Shown piece by piece: positions 11,613 to 21,740 of a stretch of 64,000 nucleotides of DNA. This stretch comes from Peronospora farinosa (lineage: Eukaryota > Oomycota > Peronosporomycetes > Peronosporales > Peronosporaceae): positions 186,001-250,000 of the forward strand of contig CANTFK010000173.1 of NCBI GenBank assembly GCA_947646735.1, written 5' to 3'. The translations under genes were made by a program, and so were the position numbers. How positions within the stretch are numbered: the first letter of the stretch is position 1; each line of letters begins with the position of its first letter. Under the pieces are notes generated by a model. The model searched no databases. It was not told the DNA's origin and saw only the letters and a program-made list of their open reading frames with translations.

Positions 11613-12923
11613 ATGTATATAATTTCATCATTGTAAAGTGCACCACAAAATACCACCAAAATGTAACGTCCTGGGTCTTTAGTAACTTGCTTCAACTTTT
11701 CCTTAAATTTACAATAAATTCAAGGGAGTGCTGATGATCTCGCGTCTTAGCCTACCTTCCTACAATTATCGACATCTCCTTGATCAGATTGCCTAATGGG
11801 AACGAATTTACTTAAACGTCACAATTTTTATCATTTTTGCAATTCTAATCTAGTGCTTCTACATTTACTGCTCTGATGCTGTTGCTGCTGGGGATGCTGC
11901 TAGATGCGCGGTGACGACAGGTTAAGGCTTTGTGGCCTTTCTGCCACGACAATGATAGTAGTGACAAGATTGTCGAAGTTTCTAATTACAACTGTCTGCT
12001 CGTTCGCAAAAGGACGCCAGGAAATTGGTCACAAACCTGGCGACAACTGTGGACCTGAAGGTTGGATGTGGGGTATCGTATGCCCACAGTTAATATGATG
12101 ACTCAAATTCGTTAGCAGAGCAGTCCTAACAAAAGATATTTACTTTCATTGTAGCAAGAAGTCAGCCATCGTGAACACTCCTCTGCAAGCCACGAGCGTG
12201 TCAGTATTGAATATTATTATTAAGCCTACGTGCCGCAAAGTAACCATCTGCTGGCACGAATCGACTGCTTCTAGCAACTAAGAGCTTTTACATCGCAAAA
12301 AGACATATGCGCATAGATCCCTACGCATTTAAGCAAGCTGACCTATCACCATTCCAAAAGAAACCTTTTGAGTATCGACACGAATTAAAGCTTTGACATT
12401 ACTGTCTATTTTTTGCCAATTTTTCTTGTACTTTTGACTGCAACAAGATAATTCGCTTCGGCATAAATTGCGGTTCATGTACGTTTAAGCTGGCATATGC
12501 AAGCTGCGGAGGTGGTGCAAGGCTATTTGTGGCTTTAATGGAGCAGAAAGTTCTTATTATTATCGACGTCGGGGGTGCAAAATATTGTGAAAAGTCATAA
12601 TAAATATTTTTGGGCTGATTAACTAGAAGGTGTGGGACATTTAGCGCTCCCTTAGATTATTTATATTTGTTCATATTTGTCAGATTATCGCAATATGCAG
12701 CATTTTACATCTTATAATTGGCATTTGTAGGCCGCCGACACATATTGTCAATCAAGACAATGCCCTTACCCCATCATCCTAATTGGCTGAGCCTGCAAAG
12801 GATTTGACAGTAGGTATAACTATGTTACGATCTCTTATTGGTCTACTATTACATATTGAGGTCAATTTTGTTAGCGCTGCTGGAATTTTCATCATATTCG
12901 TCCATACCCAAGTACTATTGAAT
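11613..12923. other. Intergenic, no gene recognised
   Basis: About 1.3 kb of AT-rich sequence with only short open frames. It contains the upstream region of the first EI24-like gene. A frame in phase with that gene extends upstream to 12783, but it starts at TTG and lacks counterparts in the two paralogues, so it is treated as non-coding. Confidence 0.6.
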
Positions 12924-13673
12924 ATGACTTTGTATGTCGTCCAGGGCATAGCCTACTTCATTTCACATCCACGTCTATGGCTTGCGACATTGTGTCCTCT
13001 TGTCCTGACACTTTTAGTAGCCATTATCACCGTTGTCATGCTTTTCGCAGTAGCTCTTTACCCTCAAGCTAAAGGACTGGAAGAAGCAGGTGTCGTCCTG
13101 TGGCTTTCGTGGATATTAGGTGTCATGATTGTGCTCGTCGAGATCTTCCTTGTCACTTTTATCTTCAACTCGCTCATCATGGGCTGCTATGAGGACAAGA
13201 TTTTTGAGCAGGTGATAGTAGCACGCGGCTGTAAGGAACTAGTAGAGAACGAAGAACGACATGCTGGAATTTTGCGGAAGTGTCGCTCCTGCTGTCGTGT
13301 AAGTCTTTGGATGAAACTTGGACTTCTTCTAATAACGCTACCACTTAACTTACTTCCAATTATTGGATCTATCCTGTACGCGTGGTTAAACGGCACCATT
13401 GTCGCCTGGGAGTCTCATCTTCTCTACTTTGAGTTTAAAAACTTTTCGTATGGACAGCAGCGAGCTTTTGTCAACAACCACAAAGTGCAGTACTCGTCAT
13501 TTGGCATGCAGGCGTTGCTTATGGAGATGATTCCCGGCGTCGGTTTACTCTCTGTATTTACAAACGCAGTGGGGGCGGCACTGTTTGCTGCTCAATTGAA
13601 AGAGGAGGAAAAAGAACGCATGCAAATGCAACAAGGTGGAATGCAGGCGAGCTGGAACAATACTACAACATGA
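12924..13673 (+). CDS. EI24-domain-like membrane protein, tandem copy 1
   Basis: A predicted 249-residue protein with four or more hydrophobic segments. The ATG at 12924 (MTLYVVQGIAYF) aligns with the starts of the two downstream paralogues (MSTYVAQGLAYF and MSTYPLRGVLYF), so I prefer it to the longer TTG-initiated frame. The conserved core YAWLNGTIVAWESHLLYFE, the motif YSSFGMQALLMEMIPG and the closing FTNAVGAALFA match the EI24/CysZ-like family as found in fungal Rrt8/Lds-type proteins. Those are integral membrane proteins linked to lipid droplets and endomembranes. The polar C-terminus is Glu/Met/Gln rich. The substrate or exact role is unknown. It heads a three-gene tandem array. Confidence 0.8.
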   Translation: MTLYVVQGIAYFISHPRLWLATLCPLVLTLLVAIITVVMLFAVALYPQAKGLEEAGVVLWLSWILGVMIVLVEIFLVTFIFNSLIMGCYEDKIFEQVIVARGCKELVENEERHAGILRKCRSCCRVSLWMKLGLLLITLPLNLLPIIGSILYAWLNGTIVAWESHLLYFEFKNFSYGQQRAFVNNHKVQYSSFGMQALLMEMIPGVGLLSVFTNAVGAALFAAQLKEEEKERMQMQQGGMQASWNNTTT

Positions 13674-13812
13674 CATACATCGACAGCTACGTACCGTATT
13701 GACTGAAACTTTGCTACATGCTAATAGAATAAGATAATACACAATAGCTGTTTTTTTCACTTACTCAACTGATCGACTTGATTTATGTCAGTTCTCAATT
13801 TATCAGCGCATC

Positions 13813-14547
13813 ATGTCGACGTATGTAGCACAGGGACTTGCTTACTTCTTGGCGCATCCTTCGCTATGGCGATTGACTCTTTGCCCCATTCTATTGACGA
13901 TATTTGTGGGAATGACCACGATTATTGTGCTGTTTGCTGCTGCAATGCACCCGCAGGAGCAAGGACTCTACAATGCTGGCGTGTCGGAAGGTCTGTCGTG
14001 GGCATTGGCCGTCATGTTGTGTCTCGTAGAGAGCTTCGTGATTGTCATGCTCTTCAGTTTAATCTGTCTTGCTTGCTACCAGGACAAAGTGTTTGAGTTC
14101 GTCATGCGCCAACAAGGCCACGAGCAGCTCATGAATAGCAAGCGAACCCACGCATCGTGCCTCCGCCTCTGCTCAAGTTGCTGTCGTATCAGCGTGTTAT
14201 TCCGTCTAGGCCTCTTGGTGGTCACTATGCCACTAAATGTAGTGCCTGTAGTTGGCAATGCAATGTACGCGTGGCTTAATGGAACGATTGTAGCTTGGGA
14301 GTACCATTTCTTCTACTTTGAGCGTAAGAACTACAGCTTTAAGCAGCAGCAGGCACTCATTAACGAGCGCAGTCTTCAATATTCACTCTTTGGAATGCAA
14401 GCGTTGCTATTAGAGATGATCCCAGGTATTGGTGCCGTCTGTATGTTTACCAATACAGCTGGTGCCGCTCTCTTTGCTTCTAACATTGAAAAAGAAGATA
14501 CTGCCAAGAATTCTCAACAGGCCGATTTTTACCACTCGCTAATGTAA
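13813..14547 (+). CDS. EI24-domain-like membrane protein, tandem copy 2
   Basis: A 244-residue frame from the ATG at 13813, lying 139 bp after copy 1. It has the same architecture: TM segments near residues 22-45 and 60-88, a conserved dicysteine SSCCRISVLFRLGLL stretch, YAWLNGTIVAWEYHFFYFE, and GMQALLLEMIPG with FTNTAGAALFAS. The Asn-Thr-Gly-Ala-Ala-Leu motif is typical of the fungal Rrt8/Lds-like branch. No stop or frameshift is present. Function is inferred from family only. Confidence 0.82.
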   Translation: MSTYVAQGLAYFLAHPSLWRLTLCPILLTIFVGMTTIIVLFAAAMHPQEQGLYNAGVSEGLSWALAVMLCLVESFVIVMLFSLICLACYQDKVFEFVMRQQGHEQLMNSKRTHASCLRLCSSCCRISVLFRLGLLVVTMPLNVVPVVGNAMYAWLNGTIVAWEYHFFYFERKNYSFKQQQALINERSLQYSLFGMQALLLEMIPGIGAVCMFTNTAGAALFASNIEKEDTAKNSQQADFYHSLM

Positions 14548-14628
14548 ATCTGGTAATTCAATTTGAAAAATAGGAAGGGGATACCACTTTTCCTCTTTTA
14601 TATAAATAAATCATCGTGTCCAAAAAGA

Positions 14629-15480
14629 ATGTCGACTTATCCGCTACGTGGGGTCCTCTACTTCTTAAGAGACAAACATCTCTGGCGCTTAACCATATGT
14701 CCAGTGTTGCTGACAATCGCTGTGGCAATTGGTGTAGCTGTCACGCTTTTTACCTTCACATTGCATTGGCAGGAAAAGACGCTGTACGATTTTGGTCTCT
14801 CGAGCTTCTTTGCGTGGCTAATAGCTGTTAGTTTTGTGATTATTGAAGTGTTTATCGTCACTGTCATTTACGGACTTGTTGCTTTGGAGTGGTTTAAGGA
14901 CAAAATCTTTGCTTACGTTCTGATACAGCGAGGATATCGTGAGTTAGTGGAAAATGAGGAGCGCCACTCGCCGTTTTTTCGGGTAATTACGTCCTGCTGC
15001 CGTGTCAGTGTTCTACTACGTCTAGGACTGCTTATTCTGACACTGCCGCTAAATATGGTCCCAGTGCTAGGAAATGTCACGTACGCGTGGCTAAACGGCA
15101 CGCTTCTGGCCTGGGAATCTCATTTGTACTACTTTGAGATGAAAGCTTTCGACTTTGACCAGCAAAAGGAGATCATTGCTAAACGCAAGTTCCAATACTC
15201 GGCATTTGGCATGCAAGCCGTGCTGTTGGAGATGATTCCGGTTGCTGGGGCATTTTTCATGTTTACCAATGCTGCGGGTGCTGCGTTGTTTGCTGCGAGC
15301 ATTGAGAAGGATTTAGAGATGCACGGGCGTCAGAAAAAGTCGTACGGGCTTGGCAATGATCATGTAGTAAAGAAGAGTCAGGAGAAGACCAAGAAAAGTC
15401 AGGAGAATACTAAGAAGATGGATACGGCACCGCTCGTGAACAAAGGCAGTTCGTATGTGCCGCCGTATGGCAGTAACTAG
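14629..15480 (+). CDS. EI24-domain-like membrane protein, tandem copy 3, with Lys-rich tail
   Basis: A 283-residue protein from the ATG at 14629, only 81 bp downstream of copy 2. In-frame codons upstream to 14563 begin with TTG and are not conserved. The hydrophobic segments and core motifs match copies 1 and 2 (CCRVSVLLRLGLL, YAWLNGTLLAWESH, GMQAVLLEMIP, FTNAAGAALFAA). It differs by a longer cytosol-like tail of about 50 residues containing the repeat KKSQEKTKKSQENTKK. The compact head-to-tail spacing suggests recent tandem duplication followed by tail divergence. Confidence 0.82.
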   Translation: MSTYPLRGVLYFLRDKHLWRLTICPVLLTIAVAIGVAVTLFTFTLHWQEKTLYDFGLSSFFAWLIAVSFVIIEVFIVTVIYGLVALEWFKDKIFAYVLIQRGYRELVENEERHSPFFRVITSCCRVSVLLRLGLLILTLPLNMVPVLGNVTYAWLNGTLLAWESHLYYFEMKAFDFDQQKEIIAKRKFQYSAFGMQAVLLEMIPVAGAFFMFTNAAGAALFAASIEKDLEMHGRQKKSYGLGNDHVVKKSQEKTKKSQENTKKMDTAPLVNKGSSYVPPYGSN

Positions 15481-16254
15481 CGGATGCAACATATTTTGAT
15501 GCTGCTCCTTTCATAGTGCGCCTAAGCAGCTAGGGATTCGCCTGACAATAGAAGAGGGGGTATATTTCGAATCGCTGCATCTAGATTAAGCTCTGCTTTT
15601 TGCTACAGGCAGAGCTGACCGACCATCCAATCAATATATTTTGTGCAGTTGACATGCCATCTTTGCGTCCTTCTTTAAGTTGTTACAAAAAAAACGAACG
15701 AGTTCAACCTCATTGTGTGCATTTGCATTTTATTGCGCAGTTAATTATGGTGTGGAGGCTATCTTGGTCGTCTGAAATGACTAGAAACTTCCATCTATTA
15801 ATAATCTTTTTGATTTCGTGCACTAGCAAAAATTCGGCAATTGTGTCGACTTATTAACCCAAACGATTTTCTAGCAAACACTACAATCAAAAGTCGGTTC
15901 ATACTGGATCTATATTGATTTTAATGTGCGCCATAGTGGCTAATTCTTCTGGTATGAAAACTCCACATTTTTTTGTCAAACGGTTTTGCCATCGTCTGTC
16001 ATCCCTCTATTTAGCAGGTCTACGACTTCAAAACTGCTTACAAACCATTTCATCACTGTACAAGAGTATCCGCTCCTCTTTACTATGCAGAAAATGTCGC
16101 AGCATTAGAAGTCCAATAGACGCTACAAGTAGAAGGAAGAAAAGTCAAACTAATGCCGCTGACTGTAAGATGCCTCCACGCCGGTGTCGGTGTTTCTTGA
16201 ATTATTACGAGTTGAATATCTGCCCTCACATCTTTACTTCAATGGGGCGCTTGT
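15481..16254. other. Intergenic, no gene recognised
   Basis: About 770 bp between the last EI24-like gene and a diverged PMP3 gene on the opposite strand. Only short open frames are present and none resembles a known family. The two genes converge here, so this region should hold both 3' untranslated regions. Confidence 0.6.
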
Positions 16255-16492
16255 CTACTCTTTAATCAATATGTAGACAGCATGAATGACACCGGGGACA
16301 TACCTGAAAAAAATAGAACAAATCAGTTACATGTGTCTAAAGCGACAGGGGTACGCTGCTTCCTTACCCCAACACAGTGAGCAAACAGTTAATGGCAAGG
16401 TCTTTGGTGCAGCCGACCTGGAAGAATACGCCAACTGGTGGGATGATGACTGAACAGATCAGGCGAGGAATATCTCCGCAGGTAATAGGCAT
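16255..16492 (-). CDS. PMP3-like: PMP3-like proteolipid, diverged copy (two exons)
   Basis: Exon 1 is 16492-16368 and exon 2 is 16303-16255, joined over a 64-bp GT-AG intron (16367-16304). The 57-residue product begins MPITCGDIPRLICSVIIPP, continues GVFFQVGCTKDLAINCLL, and ends with exon 2 YVPGVIHAVYILIKE. The two hydrophobic segments and the P-P-L/V-G-V-F motif define the PMP3/UPF0057 family of plasma-membrane proteolipids, which affect membrane potential and salt tolerance in yeast and plants. The intron position and exon sizes (125 and 49 nt) equal those of the three other copies in this window, but the sequence is more diverged. Confidence 0.85.
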
Positions 16493-17164
16493 CTTGATGT
16501 AAGCTTGACTGGAACAAAGGAAATTCGTAACTGAACACTTGGAACCGGTGCGGCTTCGACGTGGGTGAGGAAGAATGCGGCTCTTTTCTATCCGTTTTGC
16601 AAGCAAAATCTTGGGAACGGATGGATAGAGCAGCTGCAAATAGAGCGTAAATAATTGGTGGAATTTCGAGTAAAACCAAATTAGCCAATCCATAATCGGA
16701 AAGGTACTTTGTCACACGGAAGTTTCGAGCGCAACGATAACGCTTCGCGAGGCTCGCGATAAAGAATGTTACGATAATTTTAATTGGAGTCATGTCGATC
16801 AGCGACACTTGCTGTCAAGAGAGACATCGCAAAGCTGTAACGGCGGGTAGTTGTCGATCTATTTGTCTAGCTATCGCATGATCTACGACAAAAATGGGAC
16901 TATAATTCGACCGCATCGATTGGCCAGCACAAATCAGTGAACACTCAAAACAGATATTTTTGTTACTGGATAGTCGCAAGAGTATCGAACCGTTGCAAAA
17001 ACTCGAACTGGAATTTTACTGCATTTAATGGATTGGGAAAAGCGTAAGGTTTATTTACATGTGTTGGCAGTTCGTTATAAAAACCAAAAACTGCCTTGTG
17101 CCATTCCCTCCAGGGACCACTCTTGATAGCAAGCAAAAAATCGTCGTTCTCTTCGTTAACCCAT

Positions 17165-17908
17165 GTATCCCCACCCTCACGCTCCATCTAGAAGCGGCGC
17201 ACTGCACATGTTAGAGAAGGTAAAGAGCGAGCCGACCAGAGGGATCATTTGTAGCAATAGACATTTGATAGCCAAAACTTGAATACTGGAGGCTGATCCA
17301 GCGCCCCTTATGGTCGTAGTAGTAAAGATATAATCCCCAGGCCATAAACGTGCTGTGCAGCCGCGAGACGATGCTACCGATCAGCGGGATCGAGTGTAGC
17401 GGCAAGAGACACAAAAAGTAGCAGATGACGTCAAGGTGGAAGAATTACGTCAAGACCGTCTACTCTTGGGTGTCGTTGTCCACCAGAGCTCCATGACTTC
17501 TTGTCATGGATTCATTTAAATGATGATGACGCCTCGATGACGACGCTTTAGTAGTCTCGCGACGGATGGGTCGAGCTGATACGATCGGTCGTCAAATTCG
17601 CTCACACGTCACAGGTTTTCAGTACAGTCTGTCGCTTTTGTTGATATATAATGCTCAGCATAAGTACTGCAACTTGTAGCTACTCACCCGCTGTCAGAAG
17701 CCGAGATCTTTGTTTGACGTAGAAAAAACAATGGCAGCGAAATGGCGTCAAGCATACTTTGAGACTCGAAGTTTGATGACCTCATCCTCACGGCTGCTGA
17801 ACGGATCTCTTGACTTTTAGTATGGTACTTTATGCCTTGATTCTTCATCACGTAGGCAAAAAATCTTGTCCTAGAAGCTGTCAAGGAGATGCTGAGTAAT
17901 TGGTACAT
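17165..17908 (-). pseudogene. Decayed EI24-like membrane protein gene
   Basis: Fragments in different minus frames match the tandem array at 12.9-15.5 kb. RTRFFAYVMKNQG (about 17880-17830) corresponds to DKIFAYVLIQRG. LPLHSIPLIGSI and YLYYYDHKG with QYSSFGYQM (17414-17260) correspond to the AWLNGT and YSSFGMQA region. SLFTFSNMCSAPLL (about 17230-17180) corresponds to FTNAVGAALFA. Frameshifts, missing middle segments and loss of the N-terminus show it is dead. It is inverted relative to the three intact genes. Its right end abuts a fragment of the AN1-gene flank at about 17898. Confidence 0.7.
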
Positions 17909-18150
17909 AGACGGACTGAAAATGTGGCGATGGATCGCGTTGAGTCAAGTGCTAGCTTTGCGAGCGTTGCTGAATCATTTGCTCATGTTTATTCGCGAAC
18001 GCGTGTGACGAAGGAAGAGAGGACGTGCTGAAAGCGGTGACAGTGCATTAGTAAATGTGATGTTAACACGAAGAAGACCCAGTCATGAGGCATTGCAGCA
18101 GCAATTTTCTAAAGAATCAAACTTGTCGCCATCTTGGAAAAAAGTAAACA
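17898..18150 (-). repeat. Duplicated fragment of the AN1-gene downstream flank
   Basis: The sequence from about 17898 to 18150 matches the region just downstream of the AN1-type zinc-finger genes (20200-19950 reversed, 50287-50530, and 54250-54015 reversed), with more substitutions. No AN1 coding sequence remains beside it; instead it abuts the decayed EI24-like gene. It shows that a fourth AN1/PMP3 block once lay here. Confidence 0.75.
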
Positions 18151-18419
18151 TGATTTACTTTTATTTGGTCACACTTTGAAAGCGATTTATCATTAATTCA
18201 TGTTAATGCGACTATGCGTGACCTGATGATTAAATCTGATCTAGACTCTGGGAATTACACTCTTAGAGCTTGAACAAGTTGAAGCAAGGAAAATGGAGGC
18301 TTCTTGCGTCGCGTCCCGGACGGAATTTCCATCATCTTTTTTTAACTGTTAAGACTGCAATCGAAATTATTATAAAAGTGGCCTTTGACGTGTCAAGTCA
18401 CTTTGAAACATTCAAAGCC

Positions 18420-18652
18420 ATGGCGATTACTTGGGGAGACTGTCCACGTCTGATTTGCTCGATTTTACTGCCACCACTTGGTGTGTTCTTCCAAGTGGGT
18501 TGTAATAAGGACTTTGCCCTTAACTGCTTGCTCACTTTACTAGGGTACGTTGTACAACGAAAGTGGGTGGTTTGTGCCATGTGTTAATTGTGTGTTGCGA
18601 TAGCTATATTCCTGGGATCATTCATGCCGTCTATATCCTTGTCAAGGAGTAG
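18420..18652 (+). CDS. PMP3: PMP3 plasma-membrane proteolipid (two exons)
   Basis: Exon 1 is 18420-18544 and exon 2 is 18604-18652, with a 59-bp GT-AG intron beginning GTACGT. The 57-residue product starts MAITWGDCPRLICSILLPP, runs through GVFFQVGCNKDFALNCLL, and ends YIPGIIHAVYILVKE. Two transmembrane segments with the family motif identify PMP3/UPF0057, small hydrophobic plasma-membrane proteins that modulate cation tolerance. Translating across the intron would replace the conserved second half with unrelated residues and a stop, which supports the splice. It lies directly upstream of the DUF1295 gene. Confidence 0.9.
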
Positions 18653-18877
18653 TGGACGATAGGAGAAGTTTGCTTGGATTTGTCCCAGGTAACGACGACT
18701 AGTAACGTGTATAGGAGGTTACTGCACAAAAGAATCTGGCTGCAACAAACGTGTAACCTTTTACCAGTTACCATCATTCCTTTGTTTCTGTTTCCATATC
18801 TTCGTTTGTGTTCATTTAATTTCGATTGTGTTTTAGTAAACAAGCGAATTTCAAAAAATACGCATTATTCAATTTAA

Positions 18878-18897
18878 CCTCATTGTAATTCGCACTT
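18878..18897 (+). promoter_or_regulatory. Candidate oomycete initiator upstream of the DUF1295 gene
   Basis: CCTCATTGTAATTCGCACTT lies 8-27 bp before the ATG at 18905. It resembles the TCATT core of the oomycete initiator, but the A/T-rich flanking-promoter part is weak, and the resulting leader would be very short. Confidence 0.35.
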
Positions 18898-18904
18898 CTA
18901 TTCA

Positions 18905-19852
18905 ATGGATGAACCATTAGTCTCGGGTGGTATCATGCTGCTCATTTGTTTGGGTGCTACAGTAATCATGCAATGTAGTTTCTTTATTGTAGCTTATACT
19001 TGTCAATTTGATAAAGTTACAGACTTGGCCGGTTCACTTAATTTTATTGTGCTTGCAGTGCTGTCATTAGTCTTACAAGATGTATTTGACACTCGCGCTA
19101 TTGTAGTCACATGTATGCAAGTGACATGGGCAATACGTCTTGGATCTTTTCTCTTACTTCGTGTTCTCAAACGGGGGAAAGACGAACGCTTTGATAAGAT
19201 GCGTGCCAATTGCATGGCATTTTTTGGGTTCTGGGTGTTTCAAATCTTGTGGGTCTTTTTAGTGTCACTACCAGTGGTGCTAGCGAACTCATGCGGTGGC
19301 CAAATCAACGGGAGATTCGGTAGGCCTCAAGACATTATCGGCATTGTAATATGGACGATTGGAATGGTGGTTGAATATGCCGCTGATGCTTCTAAATCAG
19401 CTTTTCATAATGAACCCAAGAACAAGGGCAAACTCTTGCATTCAGGTATATGGAAATACTCACGTCATCCCAATTATTTTGGGGAGATATTGTGCTGGAT
19501 AGGGGTGACTATTATCGCCAGTGCCAACTTTGGTAGCAATGGGGGCGAGACGTGGTTCTACTATGTCAGTTGCATTAGTCCTACATTGACGTTTGTGCTG
19601 CTCATATATATCTCGGGTGTGCCGCTGGCTGAGGATCGCTACGATGAACGCTTTGGCTTGGATTCCAACTACCTCGAGTACAAACGCTCGACTAGTCCAC
19701 TGATCATATTACCTCCTTCAATCTATCGCTCGATTCCGGCTCCGATCAAGCGCTGGTGCTTTTTCGAGCTCAAGAGATACTCGCGCAAACTACGAGAGCT
19801 ACGCGATACTGAACACAAGACGTCACATACCAACTACCAGGCCATTTCATAA
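18905..19852 (+). CDS. DUF1295 / steroid 5-alpha-reductase-like membrane protein
   Basis: A 315-residue protein from the ATG at 18905 with about seven hydrophobic segments. The C-terminal signature GIWKYSRHPNYFGEILCW (residues 181-198), followed by PLAEDRYDERFG and YLEYKRSTSPLIILPP, is diagnostic of the DUF1295 family. That family is related to 3-oxo-5-alpha-steroid 4-dehydrogenases and isoprenylcysteine methyltransferases, and such proteins are predicted NADPH-dependent reductases of the endoplasmic reticulum. The substrate cannot be inferred. The gene is intact and lies between PMP3 and AN1; the homologous intervals at 50.5-50.8 and 53.7-54.0 kb lack it. Confidence 0.88.
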   Translation: MDEPLVSGGIMLLICLGATVIMQCSFFIVAYTCQFDKVTDLAGSLNFIVLAVLSLVLQDVFDTRAIVVTCMQVTWAIRLGSFLLLRVLKRGKDERFDKMRANCMAFFGFWVFQILWVFLVSLPVVLANSCGGQINGRFGRPQDIIGIVIWTIGMVVEYAADASKSAFHNEPKNKGKLLHSGIWKYSRHPNYFGEILCWIGVTIIASANFGSNGGETWFYYVSCISPTLTFVLLIYISGVPLAEDRYDERFGLDSNYLEYKRSTSPLIILPPSIYRSIPAPIKRWCFFELKRYSRKLRELRDTEHKTSHTNYQAIS

Positions 19853-20223
19853 TCGATAAGGTGTCGCTTTCGCTTAATTTAGTAGAGGGTGTGATCGAAC
19901 AAAAGAGTAAATCAATTCATTTACCTAAGACACAAATTGCATAAAGTGAAAAAATGGCGACAAGTTTGATTCTCTGGGAAATTGTTGCTGCAATGCCTCA
20001 TGACTCGGTCTTCATCTTCGTTCTAACATCACAATTATTACCGCACTGTCACCGCTCTCAGCACGTCCTCTCTTCCTTCATCTCACGCACTCGTCGTTTC
20101 ATTCAATCAAATGATTCAGCAACGCTCGCAAAGCCAGCACTTGACTCATCGCGACCCATCGCCACATCCACCAGTCCGTCTATGGTACCAATCTACTAAG
20201 CCGGACCATATCAAGCCAATAGC

Positions 20224-20703
20224 TTACAGCTTCTCCAATTTGCTAAAGGCACCACCTCCGGGATTACGACGCGCCAATTCGACGCGGTCTGCCGTCTTGA
20301 AATCAAAGCTGCACTCGTGCTGGTCCTCAAATCGATGGCTACCACAGAATACATAGCCACAGCGACACTCGATGGCAGTGAGCCCCACCTTCTTCTTGCA
20401 CTCCCAGCAACGCTTCTTGTTCTTTTGTACCGGTTTCTCTGCAGGTTTCTCCGTCTCCTTCTCCAACAACGTAATGTTGCTCTTCGTCGTCTCAATAGAA
20501 GACGTAATCGACTGGCACGAGGCCACATCATCTGCTTTTGTCTCTTCCGAGTGAGGAGACGCCACTGTCGTCGTCGTCGTCGTCGCTTGACGATCTGACA
20601 TGGTCTTTTTCCAGCAAACAGAGCACATCCCACCGCTGCCTGGAACACCAAAGAAGCCGCAGCCATTTAGACACAACTCGGCACTCTCTCGTTCTTGCTG
20701 CAT
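20224..20703 (-). CDS. A20/AN1 zinc-finger protein (stress-associated type), copy 1
   Basis: A 159-residue protein from the ATG at 20703. An A20-type finger uses C11, C15, C27 and C30 (CLNGC...CSVC), followed by a Thr-rich spacer encoded by ACG repeats. A C-terminal AN1 finger uses C99, C102, C113, C115, C120, H123, H129 and C131. This pairing is that of stress-associated proteins, which bind ubiquitin and regulate stress responses in plants and animals. Copies at 49776 and 54762 differ by only a few residues. The upstream sequence to about 20937 matches the upstream sequence of the 49776 copy. Confidence 0.9.
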   Translation of the reverse strand: MQQERESAELCLNGCGFFGVPGSGGMCSVCWKKTMSDRQATTTTTTVASPHSEETKADDVASCQSITSSIETTKSNITLLEKETEKPAEKPVQKNKKRCWECKKKVGLTAIECRCGYVFCGSHRFEDQHECSFDFKTADRVELARRNPGGGAFSKLEKL

Positions 20704-21740
20704 ATTGTTTCAAAGTGGAAGAAAGTAACGAAATAAGAGAAAAAAACCTTCGCTACACTATCAAAAAGCGAATACGTGCTTTAGTGTCGCTCCGTTTACT
20801 TATTTTCCACCCCAAAAAATGATAAATGTTTTCTCTCTTTTTTTCTCTTCGGAGATGACCTTTCCATGTTACAGCCCAAAATAAACCGGAAAGAAGGAGC
20901 ACCCTAAACCCAATGAAGGTCCAGTTCGTACTTAGTAAGTAAAGCAGAAAAGTTTTCAATTGGACGATAGCTGCCTTCTCTGTTAAAGTTAATATAGTAA
21001 TGTCATATTTTGCTCATATATCTTTGATCTGATAATTTCAAATATTAAGAGGCGAAATACATCAGAAAAGTAGCAGCTATTGTGCACATCAGCTACTAAA
21101 AATAGTACGTTCTTATCCATCCACTCGAATTTGCGTAAAGAAGTATAAAAAGTAAGTAAAAGTACAATCAACTGGAATTCTTACTGATGTCGCGGGTAAT
21201 AAGCAGGCCTCTTTAAATGCCAAATCTGTCTAATCTAAATATAGTAAAATGAAATATATAATGTACACCAAGCCGAGTCGAATTCTGTAGTGGCAGTATT
21301 GTGCTTGGGCTTGCTTTTCACGCGATAGAAATGCTTGGACAGACCATGACACAACCTGCGAAAGCGTGAAAAAAGGCTGCCGCCGCTCGCGATACGTCGT
21401 TTAACAACCAGCACAAGTTAAAATATGGTTTCAAAGCTGTCGGCAAGGACACTCAACCGATAAGATCGACCTCGTCGCCTGCTGATCATGCATCGCAAAC
21501 GGTGTCGAGAAAAAAAACCGGCGCTAAACGGCAGATGACCATTTTCAAGAAGAAGTTTGGCCCGCAGTTCCGTCCGGTGAACTACTGGTCGCACCTCACT
21601 CTGCAGCATCCGTTCAAGTGGGCGGAATCAGCTTAAGTTCGGCTCTGACAAGTCGGACTTCTTTGACATTTGCTGTAACGGGGTTACACGACGGTTGTAG
21701 CACCTTTTCCGATAGTTTACGGTTGAAGTCCCCTTTTATT
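20704..21740. other. Intergenic: AN1 upstream region, then unrecognised sequence
   Basis: The first about 235 bp (20704-20937) are shared, inverted, with 49556-49775 upstream of the second AN1 gene, so they probably include its promoter. The remaining 800 bp show no convincing gene; the open frames near 20989-21171 and 21418-21609 lack recognisable content. Confidence 0.6.

Noticed and set aside
12783..12923. N-terminal extension of EI24-like copy 1
   Set aside because: It starts at TTG, and the two paralogues begin exactly where the internal ATG at 12924 lies.
19954..20199. An 81-codon ATG frame (MATSLILWEIVAAMP...) conserved at three AN1 loci, convergent with AN1
   Set aside because: The differences I can see between copies (Gln/Arg, Leu/Ser, Arg/Cys, Arg/Gln) all change the amino acid, and the fourth copy has an early stop (ATG at 18132, minus strand). 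It behaves like a duplicated 3' flank rather than a protein gene.
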